Positions 47,170-60,071 of a DNA stretch of 64,000 nucleotides are shown here, in pieces. The DNA is taken from NCBI GenBank assembly GCA_021521415.1, contig JAIQDT010000230.1, positions 124,001 to 188,000 of the forward strand, in the 5' to 3' direction. Position numbers and translations under genes: made by a program. Position 1 is the stretch's first letter. Every line of letters starts with the position of its first letter. The notes below the pieces were generated by a model that was given only the letters and a program-made list of their open reading frames with translations, had not been told where the DNA came from and did not search any database. The stretch is from Bidens hawaiensis (lineage: Eukaryota; Streptophyta; Magnoliopsida; Asterales; Asteraceae).

Positions 47170-50044
47170 TTTTATGAAGTTTTGGTTCCAAAATTCGGAA
47201 TTTACATTGAAAGATGTTTACTTTCAGGTTCTATCCAGGAATGAAAATGGGTGAAATATTTGCTATTGTCGAGACCAAGGTATTAACGTTCAGTTTTTAT
47301 TTTATTTGAAAAAAAGTTATCTTGTAAACCCGTGATCTAAATGTATGTTTTGTGTATATTATAGCCAGGTTATGATTCATATATGACTGATCTTTATATA
47401 TCGAAGAGTTCAAGAACATCTCCTGATGAAAAGATAGTAAGCATTTACCATATTAAATTGTGTTCTATATTCTCATCTTGACTACAAATTTCACCTTTTT
47501 TATGAATTTAATTTTCTTGCAGTCTTTATTTGTTGCTCAAACAGATAATACAGAGACATCGTCATGTCTCATAACTCCTCAGCAAGCCAAGTATGCACTA
47601 AGTGTTTCTTTTTCACTGAAGAATATACATATGTGTTTGCTTCGGGCTAATCTGTTATTCATTTGTTTTAATTTGTAGTTTTTTATTGAACGGAGTAGGG
47701 GTCAATAAAAGGACTGTTATTTACAAGGTTTGTTCTACAGACTGCTGCATGGCTTGTACTATGATGTGGTTGTGGTGACCCGTGAACACTAATCTGTTTT
47801 TGGTATTTAAATTTCCTCATTAGGATCCTGGACCACAGATGCCGACACCTGTCACACATATGCTTAAATATGGAAGCAATCTTCTTCAAGTAGTGGGCCA
47901 ATTTAACGGTAATCTTGTTGTTGTTGTTGTCATTATTATTATTATTATTATTATCTTAACATAATTTCTTGAATTTTTAAAATAATTTTAATGCTCGACT
48001 ACCGCCACATGACATTTTATTTGATTCTATATAGGGAGATATATAATAGTTATTGGCTTCATGAGTGTGGTTGCAAACCCTAGTTTTCCTACCATTCCTG
48101 ATTATGTTCCACCCGTTGCTACTCAATCTGATCCAGGTTAACTACACGTTTATTTATGATTTTTTTAAACCATTTTTATCCTTTTCTGGGCTAATATGTT
48201 TATCTTTTGATGATAGATAACGAGATAGTTGAAGGACCATCTAGGGTATCTCTAAAGTGCCCCATAAGGTATATAACTCATATAAAATCCAAATATGAAA
48301 TTTCTGTGATCTGATTATTGTTTGTATTTCTACACAGTTTCAGTCGTATCAATATACCTGTTAAAGGGCAAACATGTAAACATCTTCAGGTAAATTCTCC
48401 ACGCCACATCATTAAAAAGTTTCGATTTTCAATTTTTAATGTTCTTATATATCCTAAGTTTCTTGATTTTTTTATCCAAGTGCTTTGATTACAACAATTA
48501 CATGGGAATAAACTCAAGAACACCACTGTGGCGTTGCCCCCATTGTAACCAATCAGTCTGCGTCCCTGACATTAGGATTGATCAAAGCATGGTCAAGGCA
48601 AGTCAACATGCATACATTTTCTGTTTATTTATTATTATTATTATTATTATTAATTATAGTTATATATAGATCTTAAAAGAGGTTGCAGAAGATGTTTGTT
48701 TTGTGGAAATATCAAGCGATGGTTCATGGCAAGCCGTCACTGGAAATATCAGTAACGAAACTACAGAAAAACCCAATGATGCACCGCCTTCGAACCAAGA
48801 AACTGTTGCCCAAAATGTGGATGATATTATGGACCTTACTGTAGATGATTACGAGATAGATAAAACTGATAAGGATGATGACCAAAAGCCTTTGCCGGCT
48901 GGCGAATCTAGTTTTATGACTAAAAATGTCGCACCACATATGGAAGACGGGTTTTGGAGGGATTTTTATACATCAACACATGGAACTGAGACGACTAATA
49001 ATACTATTCAAAGGCAGCACGGTTTCAACTCCTTGACCCTCGGTCAAAGTCAAAGTCAAAGTCAAGTACCTGTTGCTAATACTATGCAGTCACAACAGAT
49101 TGAAAACTCAAGTAATAATGGTAATGGCCATGCAAGGTACCCGACACCTGCCTCCTGGATAACAAGAATACCAAATGCCATTCAGGCACTTCCAGCTCCG
49201 ACTTCTGCAAGACCAGTCGATGCTGACCGACAACAAAACATTTCAACATCTTATCCACATCAGCACATGAATTCTCAGGTTTGACGATTTTCTATTTATT
49301 TCCCTAATTTTAGTATCCTTTTTAATTTCCATTTGTTTTATAATCAGGGTCAACCTAATCATTTGCTTCTCCCAAGTCAAAGTCAAACACTCCCCCAATT
49401 CCGTCGTTCACCTTCACCTTCACCTCAGCCAACAAATGGCAGCCGACATATTCTTCCAACAGACCGTTTCAACTCGAACCGACAAAGTCAATATCCGGTT
49501 CGATCATCTGGTCAACCATATCCTCATGTTCCGCTTGCAAGTAGTCAATCGCCCACGTATCCATTACCGGGTATTCAACAAGCAACTTCCCAAATTCAGA
49601 CATCCGGGCCATCATCTTTACCAGTTGCAGTAACACCAGACCAAAGAGGTAACAATTAACAATTAACATTTAACATACTTTCTAACATTAAATAAATAAA
49701 AATTAAAGATTCATGTTAGTTAATAACTTAATATGGATCCAGGGAGTTCAGTAAACGCCTCAGGAGAGGAAACCCAAAGGCCAACGGGTCGTATGCGAGG
49801 AAGTCTTTCAGGGTGGCAATACACTGAAGCTGTAAGAAAACAGTCCGTAATTCAACCAAGTCAACCGGTTCAAGCTGCTAGACCACCACCCGTTATGAAC
49901 ACTCCCAGACCGTTCATTCCGCCTCATTTACAATCGTTAATGGCTAATAACCCGAGACCTCAAGCAGGAGGAAACAGTCCAGGTTCCGGGTCGGGTTCGG
50001 GTTCAGATACTAATATGGCTGGCGGTCCAGGTTCTGATAAGTAA
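44270..50044 (+). CDS. PIAL2: PIAL-type E4 SUMO-protein ligase
   Basis: SUMO chain-extending ligase of the plant PIAS-like (PIAL) group, a nuclear protein linked in Arabidopsis to stress responses and gene silencing. Seventeen exons: 44270-44454, 46456-46528, 46693-46758, 46873-46938, 47018-47118, 47228-47279, 47365-47436, 47523-47590, 47679-47727, 47824-47908, 48035-48136, 48217-48268, 48338-48389, 48481-48597, 48670-49278, 49348-49648, 49743-50044. The total is 2352 nt, 783 residues, with all phases closing. The SP-RING/MIZ zinc finger is complete: C321, C337, H339, C342, C360, C363. A SUMO-interaction-like motif (IMDLTVDD) is at about 433-440, where PIAL proteins have theirs. The C-terminal third is Gln/Pro/Ser-rich and looks disordered. 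Intron 14 begins AAG|GCAAGT, a GC-AG intron. Intron 1 (2 kb) holds nested transposons. PIAL1 versus PIAL2 cannot be decided by eye. Confidence 0.92.
44891..45810. mobile_element. hAT-like element in PIAL intron 1, split by a MITE
   Basis: The 8-base AGTCACAA flanks it at 44883-44890 and 45811-45818. The left end GTAGGTCAGTAAACGAACT and right end ATTTACAGGTCT are imperfect inverted repeats, and the interior is rich in 'gaacgaac'/'aacaaac' phrases. The MITE at 44996-45444 lies inside it. Confidence 0.75.
44996..45444. mobile_element. PIF/Harbinger-like MITE nested in the hAT element
   Basis: Starts GGGGAGTGTTTGGCCTAGC and ends GCTAGGCCAAACACCCC, as inverted repeats, with TAA on both sides (44993-44995 and 45445-45447). 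A 3-bp TAA/TTA duplication with these ends fits the PIF/Harbinger (Tourist) type. It is younger than the surrounding hAT element. Confidence 0.75.
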
Positions 50045-51476
50045 AAGAAGTTAGTCACCATGTAGTCATGTACTGTGGTATTATTGTTTAATGTTTATTT
50101 AAAGACATGTAGGTATCATCCAGAGTTGTATGCATAATTAGGGTGACTGTAAGTTTTTATAAATCTGTTCAGATTTTTATAAACATTTAAGGTGATTTTT
50201 TATTCATACTCGTTCGATACTTATGTTTGCGCGCTAAACAAAATAAGAAGCTTTATGCCTTTATGTTCTATTCCATTAATGCGACGATAAGAGTTGTACA
50301 TTATGCATAAAGTTTTCGATTAACATTGGATCTTAGTTGACAACATATATAACAATAATGCAACACTTTAATAATGCTGCTAATCAATATATGTACATGT
50401 TCAATAATTCACGTTTACTAGACACCGTTAGGTGCATTTACATTCACTTGGTCACATTCACTAGACACTGTTCGGTGCATTACATAACCACATCCACTTG
50501 TTCAATTGATCTCATGCATTTTTTTCGACATGTCACCCATTTCTTAAGTAGATCCGCCCCTGCTTATGACTGATGTAAACTAGTAAAGAGAATCAATTTT
50601 GGGTTGTTATCAAAAAGTAGAAGAATGGAATCCGTGTCTCGTGAACTCTTAACAAAGTTGAAAGCCCTAAATAATAACAAATATTAGTAAATATAAACTG
50701 TAAAACCGAATGTATAAATGTGTAACAAATTAACAAAAAGTCGGAAATATACATGAAAATTAATTATTTCAAGCATTGTGTTCAATTTAAACAAAAAATA
50801 GTGAAAACTTGCAATTAAAAATAACAGACACACACAAATATTCGTCTTTATTGTCCCCATCAATCTTGGGAGACGTTTCCAACGCAAATATACGTTGAAA
50901 ATGACCTCCACTATGATCACTTTAAGTTTACAATACGTACTCTTTGTTTGATATGTATTAAGAAGTTAAGATTTTCTTTAAGTTAAATTATAATGCTAAT
51001 TCAAAATATACGTGAAATGTATACACCTTAATGTTGCAGGTGCATTTATATTTCTATTTCTCTATGTTCAAACTACCCTAAGACTCGATTAATCTTACAT
51101 TGTCGCCTTAGTTTTACTACACATTGACCTTCCCACTCTTCTTGACCGTCATTGGTCGGGTTTGAGTTTTATAAATCCATTCTGATTTTTATAAACATTC
51201 AAGGTTATTTTTTTGGTACTCTATACTTAACCAGTTAAGTTAGTCCGTTAAACAAAACAAGAAGCCTTTTGTTCCATTCAATTAATACGAAGATACTAGT
51301 TATACATTATACATACAATTTTCTATTAATTAACTTCTCTCTCGATTTGTACTTTCATTTTTGGTGTTTGGTACACGACTAGAAAGCCAATAAAGGAGAA
51401 ACGACGACATAGTAGTTGAAGATATATCATCAAAATGTACAAACTAAAAGAACACAATTAGCGGGTGTTTAACGAC
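50045..51476. other. Tail-to-tail spacer with a duplicated 3' flank
   Basis: Lies between the ends of the PIAL-like gene and the WRKY gene. The stretch 50145-50330 just after the PIAL stop recurs in diverged form at about 51158-51345, with matching phrases in the same order: TTTTTATAAACATT, GTTCCATT/GTTCTATTCCATTAAT, TACATTATACAT/TACATTATGCAT. No further gene supported. Confidence 0.6.
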
Positions 51477-54400
51477 TTAGAATCTGGAGAGAAACTGGAG
51501 TTGCTTGAGGAGCGGAGCCAAAGTCTCCATGAGCTTCTCGCAAGGATGGTTGTGTACGCCTTCGTAAGTTGTCACCACGATCAAGTCGTCTTTGGCAAGC
51601 CTTTGGATTTGCTTCTTCACATTGCATGTATGATGAGTGCACCTATAGTAACTCCTTCATTTCAAACCCACAAACATATTAATAAAAAAAAGTTATTATC
51701 TTCAACTTTTGGTAAATAAATAATGTATACGTGTAGAGAACAAACATGTATGTAGATGTATTTTACAATTATCTTACCAAAAAAACGTATTGTTAACTAG
51801 GGGTGTGTCTGGTGCGTTTTTTGGAGTTTTTGAAACTGTTCGGTTTCGGTTTTTCGGTTTTTGTTTTGGTTTCGGTTGGATTTCTATTTTTTTGGTTTTT
51901 GCCATTTGAGCTTAAAAAATATAGGCTGAAAAAAAGTTGGCAAAAAATAATGAATTTTGATATAAATAATTTTGTTAATTTTAAAATAATAGACTGCGAT
52001 ATATTTGATAAAAAATATTTACATATTTATTAAATTCTTATAAATTACTTAATATAAAATATAACAAAAATTTAGGAATTCGGTTTAGTTCCGTTTTTTT
52101 TTTTTTAATGCAAAACCAAAACCGAACCGTTAGTGCAGTTTTTACAAAAACATAAAACCAAACGGTCGGTTTTTGTTTCGGTTCGGTTTTTTGGTTTCGA
52201 ATCGGTTTTTTTCATTTTCTTGCACACCCCTATTTATAACACTTTAAATAGTATGAAAAGGAGGCAATATGTTGTTTGTCTTTCATAAATTGTGAATATA
52301 TGTTATTTTGTACCATCTATAGATTGAAATTTACCATTAAAGATAAGATTAATTTGGATTAATCTATATACCTTTCATTACTTTATGAATTAAGCCTTTT
52401 GTCTTATTTTTGTTATTTTTTTTACATATTTTGTTTTATTTAAATAGCGCCATTCAGTACAAAACTAAGTTTAAATAGAGAATTACGAGAATCTCAAAAT
52501 GCATTTTATCTTTTGATTTAATTGTGATATGTAAGATGATTATTATGTAACTACTTATCTCATCTTGTATTCAACCTATTATATTAGTCAAATACTACCT
52601 ACAACTACAAGTACCTTATACAGTTCTAAGTTATATCAATCAAATACTATGTACATATGGATTATACATTTATACGATTCTCAAACGTCTCTCTTTGATC
52701 CTAACTATATATTTAGTTTGCCCTAATTTAAAGTTTACAAAATAATGAACTTGATATATCAGTTAAGGCCGTATCTTAAAGTTTATCTGACTTATTAAAA
52801 TTTAATTTATTATATATATTTGAATAGAAATATTGTAATTTAAAAATCAAATCAAAAGAGTTACAAAAGTTAGTTGATTTGATTCAAAGTTTCAAACTAA
52901 CCCTTCAAAATTTAATTCACCGGACCGGTTAAAAGTTCTCTAAAGAGAGAAGAGATTAATTAGTGCTTTAATAGTAGTTAGGATAGAAATGTTAGGTCAA
53001 CCTTATTTACTCATAATAATTATTGCTCACCAAAAAGAGACAAGAGGTCAAAACGGTGCATATTTTATAATATAATTATGAATTAAAATGACAAGAATTC
53101 AAACACTTTTTCCACATGGTTATGGAAATTTTCCTCACATGTGTTTTGCGAGAGATTAGGGGTGGCGAACATAGCAGACAAGATAAGAGAGTGGAGATTG
53201 AGATGGTTTGGACATGTAAAGAGAAGACAGACGACGAATCCTGTTAGATCCGTAGAAAACATTACTATAGAGGGGAGGAGGGGTAGAGGACGACCGAAAC
53301 TGACTTGGGATGAGAGGATTAGGCATGATTTGATAGACCTAAACCTCTCCGAGGACATGGTTGAGGATAGGAATTCGTGGAGAAGTGGAATTAAAGTTAA
53401 GGATTTTTAGAGAGAATTAAATACCTTAGGGCTTAGACTTAACTTATTTAAGTCACATACCATAATGGTATTTCCCTTACATATATTATTATTATTATAA
53501 TTATTATTTGCTTTTATATAGCTGTTAAACTGTGATCTTATTATTAATATTATTATAATTAGTAGTAGTTTTTATATAACTGTTAAACTTTGATTTCCTT
53601 TATTTTGCTTCATACACATGTACTTAGAGCCGAGGGTCTCTCTGGAAGCCACCTATTTATTCCTTTGGATAGAGGTACGGTGTGCCTACATCCCACCCTC
53701 CCCAGACCCTACTTATAGCTTTGCTGTCGGTGAGATTTTACTGGGCATGATTGATTGATTGATTGATTGATGTGCGTAATCAAAAGCTCGGGTTCGATTC
53801 ATGAGTTGTTTTTCAAGCTTCGTTTAATATTTATTAGTTATATATATACGATTATAATTGTTTTGTATATACTTTGAGAAAAAATCTTAAATGAGTCTTG
53901 ACTCAGCTCGATTAGCCTAAACGAGCTTCCCATGCAAGTGTCGAGCATGGCCTCGATGACTAAACGAGCTTTATTTGAGACTTAGGCTCGAAAAAGCTCA
54001 GCTTGTTATGAGCTTGTTATCGATCTAAGCTCAAGTTGTTTGCAAGCGGCTCGACTTGTTTGCAACTTTTAGATGTGAGATAAATCATTAATATCTAAAA
54101 TTTACATTAATAGATAAACCCATAATCATCACTTACTTTGATATTATATCATCAAATAAATAAATACTTAAAATAACGTTTGACTTAGCTTGTTGGATGA
54201 TAAATGATTACTCGAGTTCTAAAGATGATGCTAAATATTATAAGATTGCCAGATTGGTTAACAACTTTACCATTTTTGTTGGATTTTTGGTGTTGTCTTG
54301 GTCACTTGGATATATGGGTGAAATTATGCTGATGTGAGTATGTGACGTACATAGCTAGGGTGGTTATAAGGTAAAATTTTATTCACCATTAGAGTAAAAA

Positions 54401-56461
54401 AAAAAAAAGAATTCATCAAACAGAATGAGTTCAAATAAGAACTAATCATTAAATTTGTCGAAACGAATGATCAATCCAACATTTATTCACGAAGCACACC
54501 GAAGGAAAGGTGATCACAATAGAATGAATTTTCTGGTTGTGAAATGTGAAGTTTTGAGAGGCAGGGCCGGCTCGACGTGTTAGGAGGCCTAAAATTAACT
54601 AAAATGTTGAGGCCTTTTTTTGTGTATAGCTATAAAGAGTATCCATGAATTATAGAATATGGATGATATGCAATGATAATTGGTACATGACGTTCCTCCT
54701 AAACTTGTGGCTAATAACTGAGTTATTAATTCTAAAAAAAACGACTTTCGAAAACCCATAATACAAACCTATATTTTAGATTGAGGCTCTATAAAACTGG
54801 AGGCCCAAAGCCTTCGGCTTATTTGGCTTACCCAGGAGACAGCCCTGTTGAGAGGGTACGTATCTAAAACGAATTTGAAGGTATGAGTGTAGCACAAATG
54901 ATTACGTATCAAATCCATGAACATGCTTAGCTATATGAGTCGTGTATCAACCCGGTAAGTTTGCGGACTGAAATGTTTAACTCATTTATTTTTTAAAGTG
55001 TGTATTATATAATATAATAAGTTAATTTTGTTGGAGTTTTATAATTTATGCTAAAATTTAAAAATTAAAAAGAAATAAACATAAGATTTTATAATTTCAC
55101 ATGAAACTGTTATATAGACATCTGTTTTTTGGTTTTACAATTTTAGAGATTTATCATATTTTTCCTTCTTCATCCAAATCTCAATATATCTCTTCAAATT
55201 TTAAAGATTTTGCAATGAATCTCTACATTCACATATCTAAAATTCCAATATTGTACTAACCCTTTCAGTTTGTAACACAAGTGTTTTGGTTTTTACCTCA
55301 AACATGTAAGAAAAAGAAAAAAAAGTATAGAAATAGTATTGGAAAATAAGATGTGAGAGTTTATAAAAATTTGAAAGAAATTAAATTTTTTGAAGTCGAA
55401 GATAGAGATTCGAATGTGAATATTTTTACTATGCAAAGAAAAAGAAAAAAATATATCAAGTAACCCATATTCATGTGAATTAATATGCATGTTTGAGTTC
55501 ATATGTTCGTCACGATTTTCAAATACATGACGCGTATAACACCCCTAGGCTCTTTTATGTAACAATCATGATTTCATGATGCAAACGTCAAATATTTCAG
55601 TTCTCAGTATATTTACCTTATAAATCATGACATGCATCAAGTAATTACACTCTCTTCTAAACAATACCTAGAATTACTAATAGAATGCACCCTTTCATTT
55701 TCTAACATCGCTAGCTAGTTGGTATAAAAAAAATCATATATTCATACATGTTTACATAAGTTTTGCTTAAATGTTTGAAACCTTTTAATCTTACTTTTTA
55801 GTTCATAGTTAGATAAACAAAATCTAAAAGTTCACTCGGTTTGGTGTTGATATTCAATATCTTTTTGAGAAAATAATATCAAAGTTATATACACGAATGC
55901 TGGTGACACACATGATAGATAGATAGATGGATGGATGCACGAAGATTTTTGGTGGTTTGGTGGATTCAGCCAAACGTTGGTTTATGATGGTCCAAATCGG
56001 TTTTGAAATGTTCTTAAGGATTCAGCTATCTCAAACAGCGGACCATGCATTTTCTCACCAGCCACTTTGCATGTCACATGCTTGTTTGATGGACATGTGG
56101 CAAGCTTGAGTAGGATCCGCTATCTTAGATGACAGAATCACCAAAAGCTATCTCAAGATATACATAGAGATAGATGTAATGACGTACCTTGGATGCTGAC
56201 TATTCTTGACCGATTTTTGGCCATATTTTCTCCATTTATAACCATCATCAAGAATATCCTCACTACTTCTTGTATGAAATGCAACCCTAGATGGTGTCAC
56301 CTTCTTACCTCTCCCACTTTTCATCGATTTCTCGTTTAATCTAAGCGCGTTAATCTTTTCATCCCCTTCACTCAACCGCCTCCCCATCGTTGATCCTTGA
56401 TCCCCATGCATAAAACCAGAAAGAAGACTAACCCAATCCACATTACTACTCTCCAAACTAA

Positions 56462-56506
<45 letters not shown>

Positions 56507-56717
56507 TATTATGATCCAAATGATCATTCATGCTTACAGGTAACTGCGGCAAAACCGGAGAAGAAGATGATGATGGAGGGTATTGAAACATTGGATTATT
56601 AATCATAGGGGTAGTACTAGTACTACTCATGTAATCCAACATATATGGATTAATATTATTCATGTTTACCATGTTATCATTCATAGGAACTTGTGTAGCA
56701 TGTTCATCTCCTTCCAT
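51477..56717 (-). CDS. Group IIc WRKY transcription factor
   Basis: Nuclear DNA-binding regulator that recognises W-boxes. Two exons on the minus strand: 56717-56188 and 51654-51477, giving 708 nt and 235 residues. Exon 1 ends inside the WRKY domain after NSQHPR with an AG|GTACG donor, and exon 2 continues SYYRCTHHTC. The split at the Arg before SYYRC is the conserved intron place of group IIc. WRKYGQK is at about 162-168. The zinc finger is C182-x4-C187-x23-H211-x-H213. The tail HPCEKLMETL resembles the WRKY24/43/56 branch. A homopolymeric Asn tract of about 15 residues is coded by AAT repeats at 56459-56510. The intron is 4.5 kb and holds two hAT elements, a LINE fragment and AT-rich sequence. 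The gene looks intact. I do not assign an Arabidopsis number. Confidence 0.92.
51798..52232. mobile_element. hAT-like MITE in the WRKY intron
   Basis: Ends TAGGGGTGTG and GCACACCCCTA as inverted repeats, with an interior of 'ttcggtttt'/'aaaccgaa' motifs like the element at 5867-6360. Flanks TTGTTAAC (51790-51797) and TTTATAAC (52233-52240) match at six of eight bases, so it is probably old. Confidence 0.7.
53140..53770 (+). mobile_element. 3' end of a LINE (RTE-like) in the WRKY intron
   Basis: The open frame to 53408-53410 reads as the C-terminal end of a LINE reverse transcriptase: VANIADKIREWRLRWFGHVK, GRRGRGRPKLTWDERIRHD, EDMVEDRNSWRSGIKV. The 3' untranslated part has GGGTCTCTCTGGAAGCC and GGTACGGTGTGCCTACATC, and the element ends in a short ATTG repeat (53752-53770). 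It is 5'-truncated, as LINE copies usually are. Confidence 0.85.
53780..54230. repeat. GCTCGA-rich degenerate repeat
   Basis: Phrases such as 'aaacgagcttcc', 'gctcgaaaaagctcag' and 'agctcaagttg' recur on both strands, as in non-autonomous hAT-like elements of plants. No ends could be fixed. It sits in the WRKY intron. Confidence 0.4.
54562..54847. mobile_element. hAT-like MITE with 8-bp target duplication
   Basis: Starts CAGGGCCGGC and ends CAGCCCTG. TTGAGAGG flanks it at 54554-54561 and 54848-54855. 286 bp, in the WRKY intron. Confidence 0.85.
56459..56510. repeat. AAT/ATT repeat coding for poly-Asn
   Basis: An ATT run on the plus strand that encodes the Asn tract of the WRKY protein on the minus strand. 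Repeat length may vary between alleles. Confidence 0.9.
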
Positions 56718-58776
56718 ACTAGAAAGATATATGTAATATTAATCTAGATAGAAAAAGAAGATAATAAGATGAATGTAGATGAAAGAGGTTGGTCTGTCCC
56801 ACACACTTGTTATATATATACATGTGTGAACATGTGTGTGTGTATTAATATATAATATATAATATATTATATAGATAGTAAGATAGATATATAAGCTGCA
56901 GAAAACCAACTAAATGTTACCTAACTTTGTTGAACAATATACATTGTTAAAAGATGTAGCTAAGCTAAGAAATACCTTTTGGTTCCATGTGTAAAGCTCT
57001 TGTTAATTCATGCATACATTAATTTACATGCAAAGTGAATATATATATTATATATTTTAAGTTTTTAATATATGTATCTCACGTACACACAGGATATGTT
57101 GTTTAACAACCAGTCAAGGTTATTTAGAGTGAAGCATACATATCAATCGTTGTTGTGGGTAGTTTAGAAAATTGATATTCACTCAGCTTGTGGAATTAAA
57201 TTATTATTAGTTTAAAAAGTGTATAATGTCTGAATTCATATAAAAGTATTTAAATATATATTTAACCTTTTGAGAATACATACAAAATTGAACAAAAATG
57301 TGTTAGTGGTCCTAGATGGTTAGATACCGTTTGTTACTTCGACTAACAAGTAATCTAGGATTTTCAAAAATGAAACTTGTTTTACACCTCACTATATACT
57401 TTTTTGTTTTTTTTAATATAAAAAATAAAAAGGTACATGCAAACCTTATATATCCAAAGCAACCCCAATTTAACATTCTCGGTCTTTCTAAGAGCACTCA
57501 TAACAACAAATATTTATAAGTAGTCACGTAATATCAAATTCTCAATTTCCTTAACCACCTTTTTTTCATACAACTAAGATCCGGTCCTCTATAAACCTCT
57601 AAAAACCGCATTATCATCTACTTCTACAACTAATTAATTTAATTAAATTACTTTTATAATATATTAGTATTTTATATATCACATATATTTAAATAATAAT
57701 TATAACTTTATATTAAATATAAATTAAAAATGTCATCTTAACTAAACATTAAAAATTATAGTTAAATCAAATATAAAAATTAAAAGTTAAAAATAAATAT
57801 TACGTAATTATATAAAAAACACTACATAACTAAGAATAAAACTTTGCATAGTTAAAAAGAAATGAAAAAACTAAACCTATTTTTTAATAGACCACACATG
57901 ATCGACTAAATCGTCTCGAACACTTTACGGATTGCTTTGGTATGTAAATCCTTAAAACTCTTCAAGCGTTTTGACTGTTTGAGAGAAGTAGTTTGTGTGA
58001 ATTTGAAGTATATATATAGGAGTGTTTATTTATAGTGTTATTAGCTTTTATCAATTTTTAATTACTATTGTATAAACTAACCATTACCGAAAATTAGTAT
58101 ATAAATTTTTATTATTTGTTTTGTAAAACTAATATAGCCGTTGAAGGGATGGAGAGGGGTAACTTGGTGTCCGCTTGTCATCTGTTTTCTTGGACATCAT
58201 CAACCAGTCAAACCTCCACAACAAGGTAAGTCGGTTTAATTTGCCTGGTACGTTGTTGGCCAACTCATTCGCATGACACCCAGAAACGTGTCGTCGTGGG
58301 TGGTCTAAAATAATCATTTTGTTAGGATATTCCTATTGATTATTCCATTGATTGTAAATGTTCTCATCAATTGTATATAGCGTCGGTTATAATTTGACCA
58401 AAGGCCATCGGTTACATCACATGTCGTGTCTGACCAATGCTTATTATGAGCAGTGGCGAAGTGTAGTAAGACAATGTAAAGTAGTTTGTTTATAGATCAT
58501 GTAATTCGCCACTAGTGTCACGAAAACCGAATGTGAACTTTATTCACAAATCAAGAATTATTTACTCTATACTTCAGTCTCAAAATACAAGATACAAGAA
58601 AGTGATACAATCAATACGCACAAGATATACAAGCTCGGATCATAATTGTGAAACTCTCATATAATAGAAACCAACAAACTGTGAATTCGTCCCCTTCTAT
58701 GATACTTTTTTCTATCTAGCTTTTACTCTCCTAGTTGTAACAGATTCGTAAAATTAATAAAGATATAATTAATTAA
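56718..58776. other. WRKY 5' flank and intergenic sequence
   Basis: Holds the WRKY promoter (minus strand) and AT-rich DNA. TA/TG simple repeats lie at 56810-56895, close upstream of the WRKY start. No other gene supported. Confidence 0.4.
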
Positions 58777-59935
58777 GACCCAATTACAAATTTTGTCCTT
58801 TAAAAAAAGCCAAATTACGGTTCGTGTCCTTTCCTTGCAGGCGGTGTCCTTTAAACTTTTTTTTCCTACAAGTTTTGTCTTTTACGCTAACTGGGTTAGA
58901 AAAAGTCAGTTAAGTATGACATGTGCCAGACATGTGATGGGCATAATTGTAATTTTAACAGGGGAATATATTATATATATTTTCTTTTCTTTCTCTCTTC
59001 TTTCTCTCTAAGCCATAAATTCCGGCCACCTCTCCTCTTCCTCTCCCGCCGCCTCCTCCCACCACCAACCTCCAACAGCCGCCTCCACCGCCAGTACCAC
59101 ACCAACCTCCCTCAACGCCGCTTCAACGTCCGCCGCCATACAACCTCAGCTTCCGAGTCGGCGCCGTTTTCCGGCAGCCGGAGAGCCCACCGGAAAAACG
59201 CTCCGCCTGTACCTCCCATTCCATCATCACCACCGCCATACAACCGCCGTATATCTATTACCGGCGGCTAACTGTTCTTCACAAGGTACGATTCAATTTC
59301 TACATCGATCGATTTATGCATCGTTTTAGGTTACCATTCGATTTAATCTTTGTGGGTCAATTTCATCTGGGTGTTATTGATTTTTGTTTGTTAAAGCTTG
59401 GATCTTTACGGGTGTTATTGATTTTTGTTTGTTAAAGCTTGGATCTTTACGGGTGTTCTTGATTTTTGTTAAAGCTTGGATCTTTATTGTTTCTGGGTCG
59501 TTTGTTCTGGGTCGTTTGCAATCTGGGTGTTTTTGATTTTTGTTAAAGGTTGGATTTTGAGTGTTTCTTGTTGTTTATGAACCATTGATTTATGTTTGGG
59601 ATCTGCTAAAAATGTATAAGTGATGTCATTGTTGATTGGATTAGGTTTTGATTGAATTTGGATCTGAATCGGTTGGGGGAAATGGAGCCTGAGGGGGTTA
59701 AGCGTCGAGGGAGGAAGAGGAAGAGAAGGAAGGAGTTGCAGGTGGTGAAAAGACAAAAATGCCCTCACATGCGTCTCACGTGAGGGCATTTAACTGAGTT
59801 TTTCTAACCCAGTTAGCGTAAAGGACATAACGTGTAGAAAAAAAAAGTTTAAAGTACACCGCCTGCAAGGAAACTTAGAAAAGGACACGAACCGGTTTTT
59901 GGCTTTTTTTAAAGGACAAAATTTGTAATTCTGTC
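58777..59935. mobile_element. Pack-MULE-like element
   Basis: Long inverted repeats of about 139 bp begin GACCCAATTACAAATTTTG and end AAATTTGTAATTCTGTC. The 9-base ATTAATTAA flanks it at 58768-58776 and 59936-59944. No transposase is present. The 880-bp interior looks like a captured host gene: a CT-rich leader at 58980-59020, an open frame rich in Pro/Arg/Ser to 59271, an AAG|GTACG donor-like site at about 59285, a T-rich intron-like stretch with tandem repeats, then a basic frame (MEPEGVKRRGRKRKRRKE) at about 59682-59738. This is the structure of a Pack-MULE. The source gene was not identified. Confidence 0.7.
59369..59550. repeat. 41-bp tandem repeats inside the Pack-MULE
   Basis: GGGTGTTATTGATTTTTG-type units start at 59369, 59410 and 59451, with a degenerate copy near 59525. 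Each includes AAAGCTTGGATCTTTA. They sit in the intron-like part of the element. Confidence 0.8.
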
Positions 59936-60071
59936 ATTAATTAAAGTTCCATTAGAATGTGTTGTGATTATATAGAATCACTTTAGGTCAACTTCATTTA
60001 TCTTTTTATATATTATACTTCAATATAGGCCATTGGACTATCCATAAACTCTATGACCCATCCATGTGTAT

